Assembly (NCBI GenBank): GCA_029448655.1
Contig: JACCLO010000001.1
Coordinates: 2,294,001 to 2,358,000, forward strand
Reading direction: 5' to 3'
Source of the DNA: Wolfiporia cocos
Lineage: Eukaryota > Basidiomycota > Agaricomycetes > Polyporales > Phaeolaceae
Length of the DNA: 64,000 nucleotides
Shown here: positions 22,241 through 33,928 of the stretch, in pieces
Numbering within the stretch: position 1 is the first letter of the stretch
Layout: each line of letters begins with the position of its first letter
The notes under the pieces: model-generated
Seen by the model: the letters and a program-made list of their open reading frames with translations, nothing else
Database searches by the model: none
What the model was told of the DNA's origin: nothing
Program-made: the position numbers and the translations under genes

Positions 22241-22920
22241 TGACACACGCTACTACCCAAGACACACACCTGGGGGAAGGGGGCTCACTCAAAGGCACCT
22301 TCCTGGTCCGGGGCATCTAAGGCAGAAGAGGCCAAGACAAGTCTGAGGTTCGCTCAAGACTGTCTGGTTATTATATAGCTCTACTACTGTTTGTACATGT
22401 TTAGGCATGGCCTGTAAGGTGTCAGCACTGAGGTAAGCTACTAGCTACGTGGTGGCCTGTAATGGCATTGGGGTGCGGGATTGTAGAGCACAGGACAGCC
22501 ATGGCAACATAGCGGGTTAGACCCAAGTCAGTAGTTCTTGTCGATCAGGGGTTCGCTGGTAATGGCGGGGTTCTAAGTCCATGATCGGGGTTCTAGTGTA
22601 GATCGGGGCCGTAGCCAGTAATGGCGGGGTTAACGGGCTGTGATCAGTGATGTAACTAGTGATCGTGGACTGGCCGTTAATGGCCTTGGATGATCGAGCG
22701 TGATCGGCTGTGATCGGTGCGTAGCGCCTTGCGACTGCTAGGGTTCTCAGTCGTACAAGGGCTGCCTGAGGTTGGTATTCCTCGTAGACCTGGGTGCTAT
22801 GGAGTTTAAGACCTTCCTTGGGCCTTTGTCCATATAGTACATAGTCCGTGCCAGTAATTGCATGAGTCCATGGTCAGTTATGACCGTGTAGCCGGTAATG
22901 GCTGTAGTCCGTGGAGACGG
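22241..22920 (+). mobile_element. LTR family C, second partial copy
   Basis: A new 5' end TGACACACGCTACTACC follows directly on GGGTGG, and the copy is in turn cut at 22920 by a third 5' end. It contains the middle of the LTR but no 3' end. Confidence 0.75.
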
Positions 22921-23994
22921 TGACACATGCTACTACCTAAGACACACACCCGGGGGAAGGGGGCTCACTCAAAGGCGCCTTCCTGGTCCAGGGCATCTAA
23001 AGCAGAAGAGGCCAAGACAAGTCTGAGGTTGACTCAAGACTGTCTGGCTATTATATAACACTACTACTGTTTGTACATGTTATGGCGCGGCCTGTAAGGC
23101 ATCAGCACTGAGGTAAGCTACGTGCTACGTGGTGGCCAGTAAGGGCATTGGAGCGCGAGCGCTAGGTACTTCCGGGGAGCGCTGGATGTCTATGGCAACG
23201 TAGCGAGTTAGGCCAGATTGGTGGTTCTCGTTGATCTGGGGTTCGCCGGTAATGGTGGGGTTCTAAGTCCGTGATCAGGGTGTCTACTGTCTGAGGTTCC
23301 CAAGGACTGGTACTGAGGGGAAGGCACGTGGCGGCCCAGGTTCCCACGTGCTGGTACTGAAGGATGACGTCTGCCGGGACTGTGGACTGGCCAGTACGGG
23401 CCGTGCGTGACGTAGGGTGATTGAGTGTGATCGGCTGCGATCGGTACGTAGAGTCCTGTGACTGCTAGGGTTCTCAGTCATACAGGTGCTGCCCGAGGTC
23501 GGTGTTCCTCGTTAGACTAGGGCGGCTGGGATTTAAGGCCTCCCTTGGGCCTTAGTCCATATAGTACATAGTCTGTGCCAGTAATGGCATGAGTCCTTGG
23601 TCGGTAATGACCGGGTGGCCAGTAATGGTGGTGGTTCATGGAGATGGGAGGCGTTGGGTTCGGTTGGTTGGGTGGACCAGGTCCTAGCCGTGAGTCTGGA
23701 TGGTTGTGACCTGATGAGGTGTGGTCCAGGCAGCAAGGGGTTGGTCTGGTTAGGTGCTGTTGGGCTCATCGTGGTTGGTTGGGGTCACGTGACTGCTAGT
23801 GGCTTTATGTTGGACTGGACGTGTGGTCTGGGACTAGGGTTCTTAGGCAGGGCTGGCGATGCTGTTAGCTATTGCCCATAGTGGTATGTACGTAGGGCTT
23901 GGTTCTAGCTGAGGCATCGGGTTTCCAGCCTCGGGGGTGCTCTCGATGATCGGAAAAGGTACTGTGCCTATGAGCCTAAAATTGGCGTGTGACA
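22921..23994 (+). mobile_element. LTR family C, complete copy
   Basis: 1074 bp from TGACACATGCTACTACC to TTGGCGTGTGACA. Left flank GACGG and right flank GCGTC do not match, and neither does the CTCAG of the esterase. The remaining 3' parts of the two preceding copies are missing, suggesting collapse by recombination between nested family members. Confidence 0.8.
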
Positions 23995-25330
23995 GCGTCT
24001 GTTGCGGATGCGGTGCTTGTCCAGTGGACGGACCTCCTCCACCTGTTGCTCATGGCGGATGTCGTGATCGCGCTCATGTGTGTCCCCCCTTTGATCCTTC
24101 CTTTCCTTCCTGCTCGTAGTAGTGATGTGCCAGGCCCGGCTTTAACGCAAGCGCCTCTTACACCGGACTAGTGACGCGGTGCTGTCTGACATGCTCTCTC
24201 TGTTACACTGCCATTGATCAATAAGTGAGACAGCGCTCCAATGCGTGGTCGCTTTTCAGTTAACGCATTCATGGCGCCTACATTCAGAGTGCATCGATGC
24301 CAGGTGGTCGCCGATCAGTGAACCCAAGGTAAAGCCACCAGACATTCAGGTGCATGGCAGCATTCGAAATTTCAAGCCCTGAGTAATTAATTCCGGGACT
24401 ATATCAATATTCCAGACGTTTGGGAGCGAGCCGGTGAGAGCCTGTCAGATATGTACAACCTTAATTACAAATCTGACCAGCCGGAACGCCGGTTGGCAAC
24501 AAGAAAGCATCCGGATGTGCATTGCCAATATCACTCTCAAATGACAAAAATCCCGGATAAGCTTCTATGGGGATTTTCGGGGGCCCAACGTGTATGTCGC
24601 ATGAAAGCGGGCGCGTTATGCGCGCTTTGAGGCATGCATTTCTCAAGTCTCAGATGATTAGGGTTTGCAATTGAGATTGCCTTCTGAGTGTGCATTACAT
24701 ATCACGCCAAAGCTAGCGCACATTCGGGCATTCGTACTGCTGCCAGAAGTCGCTGAGCACTCGCTACCAGATATAAAATGCGTTAGCAATCGTGGTTTGC
24801 CTGCCTGGCCTAGTCCTGGCCCAGGAGTCATGGGAACGAATCCTCCAGACGTTCAGGCGCGCGGCACATGCTGCGAACAATCCAGAGAGACCGACTCCGA
24901 GACAAGAAAGGCCAGCTGCGAGCTTCAAGCAGTAGAATACTGCAGCAATAGAATCCTGCCTCGGCTTCTTCCGATGCAGATTGAAACGAAATGAGCAGGA
25001 TGACATGTCATGACACCCCAGGGCGTCAATGTCTCATCAAAAGCAAGCTTCAGGATGAACGTTTGAACTGTACACGTCAAACGGTCGGCCCACTGCACCC
25101 GTGCGTGCGGGATATAAATGGTTGTCTCTCTCTCTCTCCCACTGCACCCGTGCGTCTGCTCGGGCCGATTTCCGATGACATTGTAAGCGCTGTAATGCCT
25201 GTCCAATTCCGCGGCCGGTATACTTCTCGGATTGATCCACCTCTATCTTAGGCAACCGGTCGGATGCAGACTACCGGGAACCTTCCCAGGGTCTGACATG
25301 CATTTCGCAGAGGGATACTTGACGTCCGAC
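23995..25330. other. No gene; truncated MITE D end inside
   Basis: TAGTGATGTGCCAGGCCCGGC at about 24121 is a family D left end with no right end nearby. A CT microsatellite (25126-25140) sits between two direct copies of CCACTGCACCCGTGCGT. Several overlapping ORFs of 60-109 codons on both strands have no recognisable motif. Confidence 0.45.
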
Positions 25331-25516
25331 ATGCAATCCACTGCCTTCCCACCTGCGTCGGACGCTGTCCGACGCAAACGCTATCTCCATCTAATACAGA
25401 CTGCTTCCGCATCTGGCGCTAACTTCGACCTTCCCTCTGACCGCTCTCTTCTGCCAGCTTACAGACCAATAAGCGACTTCCCCGTCCGAGTATATGGCTC
25501 TATTGGAAAGTCTTGA
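25331..25516 (+). CDS. Possible small protein or first exon
   Basis: A 61-residue frame starting MQSTAFPPASDAVRRKRY and ending at a stop at 25516. It is hydrophilic and looks coding by composition, but I recognise no family. It lies upstream of the gene at 26209 on the same strand and might be an upstream exon of it or a separate small gene. Minus-strand ORFs of similar length overlap the next 400 bp. Confidence 0.25.
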   Translation: MQSTAFPPASDAVRRKRYLHLIQTASASGANFDLPSDRSLLPAYRPISDFPVRVYGSIGKS

Positions 25517-26208
25517 GACGGGAATTTGTCTCCCAGGCGTGATCAATGTCAGTGTTCTGAATGGAGAGCAGGCGCGCCGCCTTTGCATGCATACGGATAT
25601 CCGTCCGAATTGCCATGAGCGCCTGGTAACCCGTTTCCTTTCCTTCTGATTCGAGAACGGAACTAGTTCCGCGAATATCGTAATCTGGGAAATACATCGC
25701 CTCTGTCATTCATTTATCTACGCAATCAATTACAACAAACACAAGATCAGAGCAATGTTTGTTTCAGCCACGATGTATCCGCCATGCACTTTGAGACACT
25801 CAGGAAAGAGATTCGTCTTCTCAATGGACGCCGCGCACCACTTTGACGAACATTTAAGAACACTCTCAATCCCCTTGCACATCTCCATCCTTTTCTTCAA
25901 CGCAAGCTCTCGAGCAGACATGGATATTCGCGCACAATCATTGGAATCTCCTCTAGCACTTGCTCATCCAATGCGATGCGCTGGTACGATACCGGTGTAC
26001 GACGATGTCCGCCAGCTCATGATCAGTACGGGACGTGTCGCAAATATCTGTCATTTGGGCCCTTCTGCCCCTCGAATCCTCGTCTGGTACTATGCTGGCC
26101 GGGTCTACATCGTGTCAGAGACTAGGGGAAGTACCCATGTGGGTTCCACCGTTTACTACAATGCACAACTATTAAACTTTCATTTAGTACTTGTGTTTCG
26201 TATATGTT

Positions 26209-26737
26209 GAGCAGGATCATTACCAGTCCTTTTCATCTCCGTACCGAGGAAGATATTTCCTTCCATTCTCCATCAATGGCGTTGTGGGAATCAATGCTCA
26301 AACTGCTTACAGCGGATATATCGAGGGCATGGACTACGCAGACTGTCAAGTATTTACTGAGATGTCGGGTTCGAGGCCGAGCATTCGAATTCAGGTATGC
26401 TGCAACGCTGCAACCCGAATCTATCTTGAGTAAATTCATTATCTCTGTTCGTTCCATACAGCCAAAGAACGGAACATCTTATTCTCACCAATTTTATGTT
26501 AAACGTAGAGGTGATGAACCTATCACTTTGCGTGAACTGGCTACGAGGATCGCCCAAGAAGTAAAGCGGTACTTACATGTGAGTATTCGTGACTAGTTAT
26601 GCCTGACATGGAGCTGAACCTTCCATGGAAAGGGTCGAAAATTCCGGGAGGATCCTACCCCAGTGAACGACGTTGTGCTTCTTGGTGTAACAAAGGTCTC
26701 TGATGGGTCTGTCCAACCGGAGCTTGCGCTTATTCGA
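26209..26737 (+). CDS. Unidentified spliced protein, C-terminal exons
   Basis: Three exons join in frame: about 26210-26394 (ending SRPSIRIQ), about 26460-26579 (PKNGTSYSHQFYVKRRGDEP...VKRYLH) and about 26634-26737 (GRKFREDP...QPELALIR, stop). Introns have GT donors and AG acceptors and lengths of about 50-65 bp, typical of the other genes here. The upstream exon boundary is probably the AG at 26208, so the true start is further upstream and not identified. The pattern of aromatic residues and a helix-like segment (ITLRELATRIAQEVKRYL) look like a real conserved protein, but I cannot name a function. MITE D2 is inserted 38 bp behind the stop. Confidence 0.5.
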
Positions 26738-26774
26738 TAGGCTCCCTGGATTGGTTATGAAAACCTCCTGTATT

Positions 26775-27414
26775 TTAGTGATGTGCCAGGCCCGGCCCGG
26801 CTCAAAAGCCCCGGCTTTGGCCCGGCTTTGGACGGCCTTGGCTTTTCAAAACCTCAGGCCGGGCCCCCATTGACGGCCCAGGGCTTGGCCCGGCCCGGCC
26901 TGGGGCTTGCCCGGGGCCTGGCACTGTGAGGATGATCATCACTGTAGCCACACAAACTCATAACGTACCTTCTCCAACTATCTTCTGACAAAGCCAAGCT
27001 CCAGTATCTTCAATAATTAGTGAATTATAGTGTGAAATCATCATTTCACCGGCACGGTGCTCTGTGGCGCGCCTTCCAAATGGGGCATCGTATAGGCGCC
27101 CAAAAGTGAGCGACAGGCTTCAGCACCAAATATTCAATCCATGGGACTATCCTCTTGCTTGAATTTAATAATATAGACATACTTCATTGGAATATGGCAT
27201 ACTGCTACTATATATATCCTTATGTCATAGTTACTAGACATTTTATCCGTTAGAGCTTTCAGGCCGGGGCTCACGGCTTGGCCCGGCCCGGCTTGAGACA
27301 CAAGCCGGGCCCTGGGCCGTCTCAAGCCGTGGTGTAGGGCCCGGCCTGGCCCGGCCCAAGTAGGGCTTGGCCCGGCCCGGCCTATGGCCCAAAGCCGGGC
27401 CTGGCACATCACTA
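26775..27414. mobile_element. MITE D, copy 2 (hAT)
   Basis: Same element as 14967-15605 with only a few visible differences, for example CAAGCCGGG against CAAGCTGGG. Exact 8-bp TSD CCTGTATT (26767-26774, 27415-27422). Near-identity of the copies implies recent movement. Confidence 0.95.
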
Positions 27415-27422
27415 CCTGTATT

Positions 27423-27975
27423 GCCAGTACGTCCTGCGGTATCCGTGAGTAAGCATATCCTTATGGACTGTTGCAGCACCCTTTCGATCCTCTTCCAGTG
27501 CGGAATTCCCTTCTTTTTTGTTGACTATTTGATATGGTTATTACCAACCATCCTCTTACAACTACGAAAGGAAACAATAAATGTAGAGTATCAAAACGCA
27601 GATCAATAGAAACCGAGCAGTGTTTCTGCAAAGAGACCGATCGAGCAGCTACGGTTGGTGACTACAATTCTGATCAGTCCAAGTGGGTATCCGATGGCCT
27701 ACTCAAATTCATGGTTCCTTCCGTACGATGCGGCTTGACTTTTCTGGACGGCTCACTGCTACAGCTGACCGCTGAATGCACGAGATGCTCAAATCGCTCT
27801 GGACGAGTTTCGGTCGATAAGGGAAGCGTCGCTGCTGCCTTATATGTGGGTCGAGAACCCAACTCGACGTCCTAGCCTCTGGGCAATTTGAATTGCTCCC
27901 ACTGTCGTAAAATCCGGAAGAACCGCTCGGAGGCCCTCGTGGGGTTATGCGCTCCCTCACAATTGATAGGGACTT
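27423..27975. other. No confident gene
   Basis: A 113-codon plus-strand ORF (27534-27875) overlaps minus-strand ORFs of similar length. No motif recognised. Confidence 0.3.
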
Positions 27976-27983
27976 CGAGTGAA

Positions 27984-28615
27984 TAAGGCTCCAACCATAT
28001 AATATACATGTACAGAAAATCGGTAAATATATGGTATATGGTATATACATAGTATATACATAGTATATACATAGTATATACATGGTTTACATGGTTTTTG
28101 GATGGTAGATTTTTTAGATATCTTGGCACAGCCATTGCTTTGCCCATATAGCTATGGAGATTGTCTCTTCCTTTAATGACATGCTGCAGGTATCAGCACT
28201 TGGCTGATGTGAGGAAAAAATCGGTGTTCAACATTCAACAGCCACACTAGTAGCAGGAATGGCTTAGGAATTGTGCACAATGTGTGAGGTGGTGGGAAAC
28301 TTGTATGCATGAGTCTAATGCATGATACAATCATTATGTGGGATGATATGTAGCATAAACATAAATCTGATCTTGCCTTCTGCCAAATGAGAGGGTAAGC
28401 CAAGCATGTGAATTATGTCCTGACATCTTTGCATTTGTGCAGCAGCCACCAGATTGTCTAAATCTCATATCACCATGTCACTGTACATTCTGTAAGACAC
28501 ATAACTAGTTCAGATACACTATTCAAATTGTCAATTGAGGGTCTAATATGAATGCATTCACAACAACCATATACCATATAATATACCATGTATACATTAT
28601 ATGGTTGGAGCCTTA
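27984..28615. mobile_element. MITE E (hAT)
   Basis: 632 bp, inverted ends TAAGGCTCCAACCATATAAT and its near complement ending GGTTGGAGCCTTA, with an exact 8-bp TSD CGAGTGAA (27976-27983, 28616-28623). Contains a TATACATAG-type microsatellite at about 28035-28085. No coding capacity. Confidence 0.9.
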
Positions 28616-28755
28616 CGAGTGAATGCACAGCGTAGGTACGTACAAGCCGTCCGCTACCTACGGCTATTTTCTCACCTAGATCCCCGGAAACTAAGCCCCC
28701 GGATCACGACGCATACCGCCATTGGCGCTCTATTATACTACTGCGATTTGAATGC

Positions 28756-29316
28756 TGACACAGACTCGCCTCTGTGCTACCCCTGGGCTCAGGGGGATCC
28801 CTACAACGCCCCACAGGGCCATAAACCGACGCGCTAGCGGTGAGCGCAGAGGCTACGTGGGAGGCGGAGCCATCCCTAGTGTACGCCGACATAGCGTCGC
28901 TGGTTCACAGACAAGGAAGAGGAGATAGGGGCCCCGGGCCAGCGAGTCACACAGGTGCTTAGCGAGTAAGGGGAGATCCCATTGTCGAGAATCTAAGAGA
29001 TGGGGTATTAACCCACATCTCGTCGTAATATATACATGAGCGATGAGCTAACTAGTCCTACCCTAAAGAGAGGGCCTGTGCGCCGTATCTAAGGGGTCAT
29101 GTGCTAGTGACGCTACATGTAACTACTGTGACCATATGTGATGTACCTAAGGCGCGCGCTATCCTACAGCGCTAAACTAGTGGGTCAGATGATCTAGATG
29201 GCATAGAACGGAGCGCTGGAGGTGGCTAAGGACTAGAGAGGCGCGCGCGCACCTAGCGGCGCCCATAGAACCTATAGCGAGGGATGCCAGAACCCCCAAC
29301 CGGGAATTCTGTGACA
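28756..29316 (+). mobile_element. Solo LTR (561 bp)
   Basis: TGACACAGACTCGCC...AATTCTGTGACA with exact AATGC duplication (28751-28755, 29317-29321). The TGACACAG start and CTGTGACA end are shared with the other Ty3-type LTRs in the window. Strand is not established. Confidence 0.85.
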
Positions 29317-29321
29317 AATGC

Positions 29322-29819
29322 GCGACTGCGATCGCACCTGAGTGCACCTGAGCGCATCAACTCTCAACATCCACTAGAGATATAGAATAGGAAATGACGA
29401 CACCAATTTGTTGTGATGCTAGTTAAAGGCGGATGGTGAAAATAAAAGCAGTTCAATAGGACCTTCGGAGCTGTTCAAATTCAATACTGTTGTCGACAAT
29501 TGGCGCTGGACATAAATTCAAAGTTGTCATAATTTACAATGGACTTGGAAGTCAGTATATTGGATGCAGGCACTGCTGAGAATGCTGGCGCTACCTGTTG
29601 GATGTCCATGCAATTGCCGGATTCATCGGCTATAGCAATGACAAAGTCACTAACAGGCCGCGTAATATATCTCGCAGCCCTCGGGCATTTGTAACATTGA
29701 CCGAGGCTTCAGGCAGCGAATATATAAGACACACTACGAATCCCCTCTATCCATTCCCAAGGATAATGTCGAGCACTGTTGACCTCAGCTAGCCTCGAAC
29801 CGTATCTTGCAAGCCGCCC
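29322..29819 (+). other. SDR gene upstream region
   Basis: About 500 bp with no gene I can support, ending in the promoter of the oxidoreductase gene. A 64-codon ORF at 29598-29792 has no visible meaning. Confidence 0.4.
29721..29727 (+). promoter_or_regulatory. TATA box of the SDR gene
   Basis: TATATAA lies 99 bp before the predicted ATG at 29820. Confidence 0.45.
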
Positions 29820-30964
29820 ATGTCTAACTCTAAGTCTTTAGTTCTGGTGCGCGATCTATGATAGTGCCCGCAGTGATCGGCTTATATAGACAAATTGAAA
29901 ACGCAGGTGACAGGGGTGACAGGATTCCTGGGCTCCCATATCGTCAAATTACTCTTAGAACAGGGGTTCCGCGTACGAGGGTGAGCACCCGGACCCCAAT
30001 CCCTATTCGCAGGCTGAATCCTCGATCAGCACTGCTCGCTCCGGCAAAGTCTCGTCAGCACGCAAAGCCTACGCACAATACAAGGAGAGCTATGAGGTCG
30101 TTCCAATTGACGACCTGGCAAGCGGGGACTATACCGCAGCTCTGCAGGGTATGGTCGAGTCAGCTATCAGGGATATGTTGACCGAGTCCTTGATTTTACA
30201 GGGGTGGGAGCAATCATTCACCAGGCTGCTCCGCTTCCGGACAGAGAGGCTAGCACTGAGGACGCCTTGAATGCACGTACTGGCGAGCGCAAGGCATAGA
30301 TGATTGACTGACGTGGTCTGTTTACTCAGGTATTGGTTGAAGGAAACCTCAATATCTTGCGGCAGGGAGACAAAGCGGGGATTACCAAGTTTTAATTCGC
30401 AAGCAGTTGGAACACCCTCGGTGCCGAAAGGGGAGTCCGGCCAACCCGTGTCTTGACGGACCAAGGTATGTAAGAAGGCCAACTTAGATCGATCACGACT
30501 GATGGCGAATGACAGATTGGGGCACAATAACGAGAGAAGAGGCTATTGCAGCCGGGAATTTTTGGCTGACCTACCAAGCTGAGAAGCTACTGTCCGAGCG
30601 CGCCGTTTGGGATTACGTCGATCAGCACCCGCATATCGATGCCACAACTGGTATGTTCAGCATAGCCACTGTGAGAGCCACCGATAACGAACGTATGCCA
30701 TAACAGTCAATCCGCCGTTCCTGTACGGACCATTTGCCCCAGGCTATCGCATTCCAGAGCCGAAGCTGGGTGCGCTGGGATCCAACGCATTCATGTATCC
30801 CCTCCTCATCCCGAGCGCGAAGCCCTTGGAATGGTGTTCCCGGGGTGTCGATGTCCGCGATGTAGCGCAAGCCATGATCAACGCGCTCTCCGCGCCCTCC
30901 AACGTCGGCAGGAAGCACATGCTCCTAACCACGGAATGGTTCAGCTGGAAGGATGCCGTGGAGT
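29820..30964 (+). pseudogene. NAD(P)-dependent extended SDR (epimerase/aldehyde-reductase type), 5' part
   Basis: Seven exons: 29820-29846, 29907-29980, 30030-30148, 30202-30276, 30330-30465, 30516-30650 and 30707 onward, with GT-AG introns of 49-60 bp. Exon 2 gives the Rossmann motif TGVTGFLGSH. Exon 6 gives YQAEK, the YxxxK catalytic pair, and exon 7 NPPFLYGPF and RGVDVRDVAQAM, all typical of the extended SDR family that reduces aldehydes or ketones with NADPH. The substrate is unknown. Three lesions: the exon 4/5 junction is out of phase, TAA at 30393-30395 stops exon 5 where a hydrophobic residue is expected, and a Ty3 element is inserted at 30965. The coding frame resumes exactly at 49087 behind the element. 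Confidence 0.85.
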
Positions 30965-31320
30965 TGACACAAGCGCGATCTCAAGCAACTACTCAGGGGA
31001 ATGTTTATCGCGTGGAAGCGTATTCCTGATCTGAGGCTACTCAAGGCAACAAAGGCCAAGACGAGTCTGGGGTGCTCCCTGCTCGTCTGGCTGGTATATA
31101 TGCTATCTGACTGTTTGTACATGTTTGGCTACTGTACAGTATTACGTAAGCTAATAGTCCGTGATAACCCTAACCTAGGGGTAGAGCCGAGAGAAGAGTG
31201 TCCGGGGTCTGACTAGGCACGTGTGGGGTGTTCGGGGTCCTTGCACGTGATGCTAGGCGGGCGCTTAGATAAGGGCTGTCCTTCAGTCGTTGGCTAACTG
31301 AATGAAATCGGCTTGTGACA
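30965..31320 (-). repeat. 3' LTR of outer Ty3 element
   Basis: 356 bp, TGACACAAG...CTTGTGACA on the plus strand. Contains TATATA (about 31095) and a TGTTTGTACATG motif also seen in several solo LTRs of the window. Confidence 0.97.
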
Positions 31321-33923
31321 GTACCCCCTCTTCTAGCAGCGTGTCCCCACGCCCAGCAATTACTTTGTACATGGTTTGGTCGACGTGACATGGGTGGTCT
31401 ACAGTTTTCTTGCAGATGTGTGGGTTCGCTAGTTGGAGCGTGTTCAAGACCGGGTAGATCCAGTATCCTTTTGACTCAGGTATAGTGGATTCTACTGGTT
31501 GTCCAACTCGTATCCCATACTGCATTACTCGTGTGCGTGGATCGCAGAACCAGAAGTTACGGGCAACGAGCTTCTTTTCGTAGGCGTAGAACGGTACGTT
31601 GCCTTTGATTAGAAGCGTGTTGTCTATGTCGTCGTAGATGATGAACTCCTTCGGGTTCTCCCTAAGACCCATTTCCTTTGTCTTTCGTTCTAAGTCCTCC
31701 CACTCTGGATCCCATTTGGTGTTAGAGTGGTCCCAGCCAGTGTTTCGGTTTTTCCACTGGTTGCCTGGGGCGGATGGTCTTGCTTCGAAGAACTTTGTGA
31801 CTAGGTCTTGGAATGGGGTCAATCCTCGCTTGCGTTCTCATGTCGTAGTCCCATCGGACCACTCGACTTCCAGCTCGACTCACCCTCGGTCTTCTCTGGA
31901 TGCGAGGATCCGGAGAGGCCTGCGAATGTCATTGCTTTCTGTCCTGACTTTGTGATCCTGATTGGGGAAAGCCGGAGCATGATACGGTAGTAGTAGGACC
32001 TCGTTAAAGACGGGGTATATTCTGCGCATGTCTGCGGGGAGGTCCAATTCGTATGCTTCATGTCCGACTTTCTTCGTCACCTTGTACGGTCCGAACCTTT
32101 TGGAGTCTAGTTTCTTGGTAGGGTGGCCCATGTTAATGTTCCGGCCGTCTACCCATACCATGTCTCCTTCGGAATACGATAGTGGCGATGCCCGTTTCCT
32201 ATCGTAGTATTCCTTCATGCGGAGCTTGGCTTTCTCCAGGTTCTGTGACGCACGCTTGGAGATCTCGTGCATGTGTTCGACCCAGTCCCGTGCTACCCCC
32301 TCTTCTTGCTCGAGTCCCTCTACTCCTGTGAAGGGGTGGTATCCGTGCGTAAGGTAAAAGGGGCTGTACCCCGTGCTACTATGTACATGACACTTGTACG
32401 CAAATGCTGCTAGCGGGAGTAAGTCCGGCCAGTTGGTATGTGTGTCGTTGATAAATAATCATAGGTATACTTCGAGTTCCTGGTTCATTCGTTCCGTCTG
32501 CCCGTCTGTCTGCGGGTGGAACGCCGTACTAGGGTTTCCCTCTATTCCTAACCTTCGATAAACGTCCTTGATGAACTCCGCAACGAACTGTGGTCCTCTG
32601 TCGCTGAATATCTTCTTCGGCAATCCATGAAGGGCGTAGACTTTATCGATAAATATGTTGGCCCATCCTTCGGCCATTAACTTGGTCGTTGTTGGTACAG
32701 CTACATAGTCCTTGGACTTCATATCTACTACTACAATAATGGCATCGCGACCCTTGGAAGTTGGGAGTCCCGTGATCATGTCTACGGAAATATCCTCCCA
32801 ATTGTGTGACGGAGTTGGGTTCGGATTGAGTGGGGCCACGCGCTTGGATCTGTCGGGTTTGGCTGCCTGGCACTTGATACATGCCTTCACGTACTGGCGG
32901 ATGTCTTTTCTCATCTTTGGCCACCAGTAGTGTCGGTGTATGGCGGTGTACGTGTTTTCTGTGCCAGGGTGTCCTGCCGAAACCGTGTCGTGGAACGAAG
33001 AAATGATTTTTCCTATTAATTCTTCGTCCCGGGGAATGATCATCCTCCCCCTCCTAGACCGCAGACCGTCCTCGGTCGTTTCCCCTGCTTCTACTCCTCC
33101 CTTTCCCTCGTAGAGAGCGGCTTCCGCTTTGACCCTCTCTTTTACTTCGTCATAGGTGATACCTTTGACTACAGTATAGAATGAGGATCGCAGCCTTTCT
33201 GCGCTATCTTCGACAAATAGGTGTGGCTTCAGGACGACTTGCCCTTCGAGGTGACCCTTGTCGTTGCCGTGGTCACTTCTTCGGGAAAGCCCATCGGCCC
33301 TTCCATTGGTTTTGCCGGGGATGTGCACGAGTTGTAGGTCATACTCGGCAAGTTCCGTCATCCACCGGGCTTGTCGCGGATTAATTTTCTGTGGAGTCTT
33401 AAAATATTCTAAGTTCTTGTGGTCCGTCAGTACTTCTACAGGGTGCTTTGCTCCCATTACGAAATGGCGCCATTCGTCTAGGGCGCGCATGATAGCAAGT
33501 AACTCTCGATCGTATATCCTGTAGTTACGTTCTGCCGGTATCATCGTCTTACTCTGGTACGCGATTGGTTTCCATACGCCTTCCTGCTTCTGCATGAGGC
33601 AGGCTCCAGTTGCAAAGTCTGAAGAGTCTGCCTCGATGCGGAAGGGGTCGTCGTCGTTTGGAATCCCTAACACGGGTGCTTTGATAAAGATCTTTTTCAA
33701 TTTCTCGAAGCACTCGAGTTCCGTCGTACCCCACTGCCATTCTGTGTCCTTTGTCAGATTGATCAGTGGGCGAGCTACCGTGGAGAACTTGGGTATAAAT
33801 CTCCGGTAGAAGTTAGCAAATCCGATGAAGGACTGCACTTCTTTCTTGTTCCGAGGTGCTGGCCAATCGGCTACTGCAGCTACCGGGGTCCATACGGATC
33901 TGCCCGTGAGAGATTATATGCCC
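31283..33923 (-). pseudogene. Outer Ty3 pol, RNase H, integrase and C-terminal part
   Basis: After the inner element the frame continues as GHIISHGQIRMDP. One additional base in a GGGG run (33885-33888) then shifts it, and the main frame resumes at VAAVADWPAPRNKKEVQSF. RNase H (EADSSDFATG, DRELLAIMRAL), the integrase zinc domain (H...H, CIKCQAAKPDRSK), the DDE core (SVDMITGLPTSKG, SDRGPQFVAEF, HPQTDGQTERMNQ) and a chromodomain-like stretch (VELEVEWSDGTTT) follow. Behind these lies a 130-residue extension of unknown nature (EFIIYDDIDNTLL...). In-frame TGA codons at 32459-32461, 31880-31882 and 31838-31840 break it, the first two where arginine is plausible. All pieces share one frame. Confidence 0.92.
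31321..31336 (-). promoter_or_regulatory. Polypurine tract of outer Ty3 element
   Basis: On the minus strand AGAAGAGGGGGTAC directly precedes the 3' LTR, the position of the plus-strand primer for reverse transcription. Confidence 0.8.
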
Positions 33924-33928
33924 GAGAT

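Noticed and set aside
28030..28090. TATACATAG tandem repeats as a separate feature
   Set aside because: A microsatellite inside MITE E; no independent significance seen.
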